Of a stretch of DNA of 64,000 bases, positions 62,228-64,000 are shown piece after piece. Each line of letters begins with the position of its first letter. Position 1 is the first letter of the stretch. This stretch comes from Pokkaliibacter sp. MBI-7 (GTDB lineage: Bacteria > Pseudomonadota > Gammaproteobacteria > Pseudomonadales > Balneatricaceae). The translations under genes were made by a program, and so were the position numbers. The notes below the pieces were generated by a model. That model was not told the origin of the DNA and made no database searches. It was given only the letters and a program-made list of their open reading frames with translations. Where the stretch lies: assembly GCF_029846635.1 (NCBI RefSeq), contig NZ_JARVTG010000002.1, positions 496,001-560,000 of the forward strand. Reading direction: 5' to 3'.

Positions 62228-63229
62228 ATGATGGCTTTTTCGGTGATGACGTGGAATGTGGAAAACTTCTTTCTGGTAGACGCTGGAGACGATGCGGCCG
62301 CCACGGAGGACGCAAGGCGTTTTGAGCAGAAGCTGGGGCTGCTGACCGCCACCATCCGTGAGCTGGCTCCAGATGTTGTCGCTTTTCAGGAGCTGGGGAA
62401 GGATGCTCTGGCGCTGTTGCAACAGACACTCGGCGCTAATCTCTATCCCTCGATGCATGAAGGCCAGCCAGACCGGCGCGGTATCCGCGTGGGGGTGCTA
62501 TCCAAACTTCCCTTTGTGCAGCCGGCAAAAGATCTCAGTCAGTTTACCGGCCCGGTGCCGGTGGATCAGGTTAAGGTGCTGGAGTATAGCGGTGCGCTGG
62601 CTACAACAAGCCAGCTCGGCCGTGGCGCCGTTCGTGTCAGTGTCGCTGTCGGCCCGCTGCAGGTACATCTGATTACCTGTCACCTCAAGTCCAAGCTGCT
62701 GACCTTTCCGCACGGGCGCTTCTCTACACATGATGAAGTTTTGCGTGCACAGGTCGCGGCCATGGCGCTGTTTCGGCGCGCCGCAGAGGCAGTAGAAGTG
62801 CGAATGGAAACCACCCGGCTGCTGACCGACCATCCGCAGGACGGGGTAATCGTGCTGGGAGACATGAATGATGGGGAGGAGGCGGCCACATCACAGCTCT
62901 TGCTCGGCCCGCCAGGCAGTCAGATGAACACCGGCGGCTTTCAGCGTCCTGACCAGGGGGATGCACAACGACTGTTCAACACGGCGCTGTTGATTCCTCC
63001 AGCCCAGCGTTTCTCGCGTATCGAGCATGGCCAGCCAGAAATGCTGGACCAGATTCTCTGCTCGCAGCATCTGTTGCCTGCTGATCAGCACGGGAAACGT
63101 CAGCTGCCGGAAGTGAAGAGCTATACCGAGCTTGTGAACGGTCTGGCATCCGTATCCGCAGATCCCAAGCTGCGGCACAAATCCATCGTCCCCGATCATG
63201 CTCCGGTGGTGGCACGTTTTGCGCTGTAG
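62228..63229 (+). CDS. Endonuclease/exonuclease/phosphatase-family protein
   Basis: 333-aa EEP-fold hydrolase. Metal and catalytic residues show in MTWNVENFF (Asn), FQELGKDAL (Glu), HLKSKLL, LGDMNDGE (Asp/Asn) and DHAPVVARF (Asp/His). No signal peptide is seen. Substrates in this superfamily range from DNA to phosphoinositides, and the sequence does not indicate which. AAAAGGAGAGA precedes two adjacent ATGs (62228 and 62231). It is convergent with the MFS gene. Confidence 0.85.
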   Translation: MMAFSVMTWNVENFFLVDAGDDAAATEDARRFEQKLGLLTATIRELAPDVVAFQELGKDALALLQQTLGANLYPSMHEGQPDRRGIRVGVLSKLPFVQPAKDLSQFTGPVPVDQVKVLEYSGALATTSQLGRGAVRVSVAVGPLQVHLITCHLKSKLLTFPHGRFSTHDEVLRAQVAAMALFRRAAEAVEVRMETTRLLTDHPQDGVIVLGDMNDGEEAATSQLLLGPPGSQMNTGGFQRPDQGDAQRLFNTALLIPPAQRFSRIEHGQPEMLDQILCSQHLLPADQHGKRQLPEVKSYTELVNGLASVSADPKLRHKSIVPDHAPVVARFAL

Positions 63230-63321
63230 CCGGTAATGCAGGGGGCAGCAGTACCGCCCCGTCATAGTCTGCCCATGCCAAGAGTCAGAGCACACGGTTT
63301 GAGTCAATGATGCTTTGGAAC

Positions 63322-64000
63322 TTACGCTGACTCTTTACAGGCACTGAGCGGGTTACCGGCACTGAGCACACAGGTCGAGGCATTTTCCCGCTGGTGGCTG
63401 GCACTGGCAGCGCGCTGTGACAGCCACAACCCTGCCGCTGACGCGATAGCGAGCAGCAACGAGGCGACACTCATGCTGCCATCGCCCCACTGGTGGAAAG
63501 CAAAACTACCCAGAGTGCTGCCCAGCGACATGCCGAAGTATATGGCTGAGGCATTCATAGCCAGCAACAGACCGCGCAGATTGGGCGCAAGGCTGATCAG
63601 CCGGCGTTGCTGCGGCGTCTGAAACATCAGACCAAAGACAGCCCAGATGCCCGTCAGGGTAATACCTGCCCAAGGCATGGCGGGAGCAAGAATAAACAGG
63701 CTGAAGGTCACCATCATGCCAATCAGCGCCGTCCATAACAGCTGATCAGGGCTGAAGCGTTCTGCCAGTGCACCAGACAGTGCATTACCCATGACCCCTC
63801 CGACCCCGAAAGCCATCAGCGCTGCTGCCAGCGAGTGCTCAGGCAGCTGGAAATGACGCACCAGCAGAATACTGATCAGGGTGTAGCTGGCAAATTGTGA
63901 GGCCATCTGCATCAGCATGGAGACGATGCTCCAGCCGGTGTCGGCACGCTGAAACACACTAAGGAATGCCTTGGCTGTGACTCTGGGAGCGGGGGTGTGG
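63322..64000 (-). CDS. MFS transporter, C-terminal part; cut by window edge
   Basis: The last about 225 residues of a major-facilitator permease. Around six hydrophobic segments are visible (ASQFASYTLISILLV, LMAFGVGGVMGNALSG, ALIGMMVTFSLFILAP and later ones). ALSGALAERFSPDQLLWTAL resembles the loop between helices 8 and 9 of drug/sugar exporters. A GTG at 63957 is an internal codon; the frame stays open to the right edge, so the start lies outside. The substrate cannot be predicted. Confidence 0.85.
   Translation of the reverse strand, partial: HTPAPRVTAKAFLSVFQRADTGWSIVSMLMQMASQFASYTLISILLVRHFQLPEHSLAAALMAFGVGGVMGNALSGALAERFSPDQLLWTALIGMMVTFSLFILAPAMPWAGITLTGIWAVFGLMFQTPQQRRLISLAPNLRGLLLAMNASAIYFGMSLGSTLGSFAFHQWGDGSMSVASLLLAIASAAGLWLSQRAASASHQRENASTCVLSAGNPLSACKESA

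Overview
The window is bacterial chromosome from a Gammaproteobacterium. The block from 5313 to 19208 (HAD phosphatase, sppA, maf, yceD, rpmF, plsX, fabD, fabG, acpP, fabF, pabC, mltG, tmk, holB, pilZ, tatD, then a KfrA-like gene) has the gene order known from Pseudomonas and its relatives. A phasin, a polyhydroxyalkanoate (PHA) synthase-like DUF3141 protein, a UbiF-like hydroxylase and a putrescine-type ABC transporter fit an aerobic, polyester-storing organism of the Oceanospirillales/Pseudomonadales kind. The species cannot be named from the sequence alone.

Layout. 1-4146: 3' part of dsbD (cut by the window edge), cysB, and pabB on the opposite strand. 4385-19208: a hydrolase gene, then the long lipid / cell-envelope / replication cluster, with many 1-8 bp gene overlaps that indicate translational coupling; maf alone faces the other way. 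19302-26697: phoH, a frameshifted remnant of a tyrosine integrase, an IS3-family element with a broken orfA, a REC-PAS-GGDEF-EAL signalling gene and a solitary cheW; this is the accessory, mobile-looking part. 27024-36849: ubiF, a phasin, a short-chain dehydrogenase, a PreP-like M16 protease, a NarL-type regulator and the DUF3141 PHA-synthase-like protein with a histone-H1-like tail. 36926-40800: a DUF2254 membrane protein and a FixJ/FixL-type two-component pair. 41048-49194: a fatty-acyl-CoA oxidation cluster (CoA ligase, hydroxyacyl-CoA dehydrogenase, enoyl-CoA hydratase, EtfB, EtfA, large acyl-CoA dehydrogenase, Dabb protein), with no thiolase in the window. 49782-54676: a spermidine/putrescine-type ABC transporter (binding protein, two permeases, ATPase) and a nitrilase-family amidase. 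54989-64000: aldehyde dehydrogenase, slyD, a divergent qorB-like / HxlR-regulator pair, a GlxA-type AraC regulator, kup, an endonuclease/exonuclease/phosphatase-family protein and an MFS transporter cut by the right edge.

How the parts work together. The 7.8-16.9 kb cluster supplies acyl-phosphate and the malonyl-ACP elongation steps of fatty acid synthesis together with folate (PabC), peptidoglycan (MltG) and DNA synthesis (Tmk, HolB). The 28-37 kb section looks connected with PHA granules: the phasin and the DUF3141 protein both carry Ala/Lys/Thr-rich tails, and TGC-rich palindromes lie upstream of both genes. The 38-49 kb section pairs a sensor kinase and response regulator with a divergent acyl-CoA oxidation cluster across a palindrome-rich intergenic region.

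No defence island, CRISPR array, tRNA, rRNA or complete prophage was seen. The best leads for something undescribed are the DUF3141 protein with its DNA/granule-binding-like tail and shared TGC motifs, the HxlR operators, the approximately 157-bp palindromic intergenic element at 54744-54900, and the inverted repeat in front of the KfrA-like gene.
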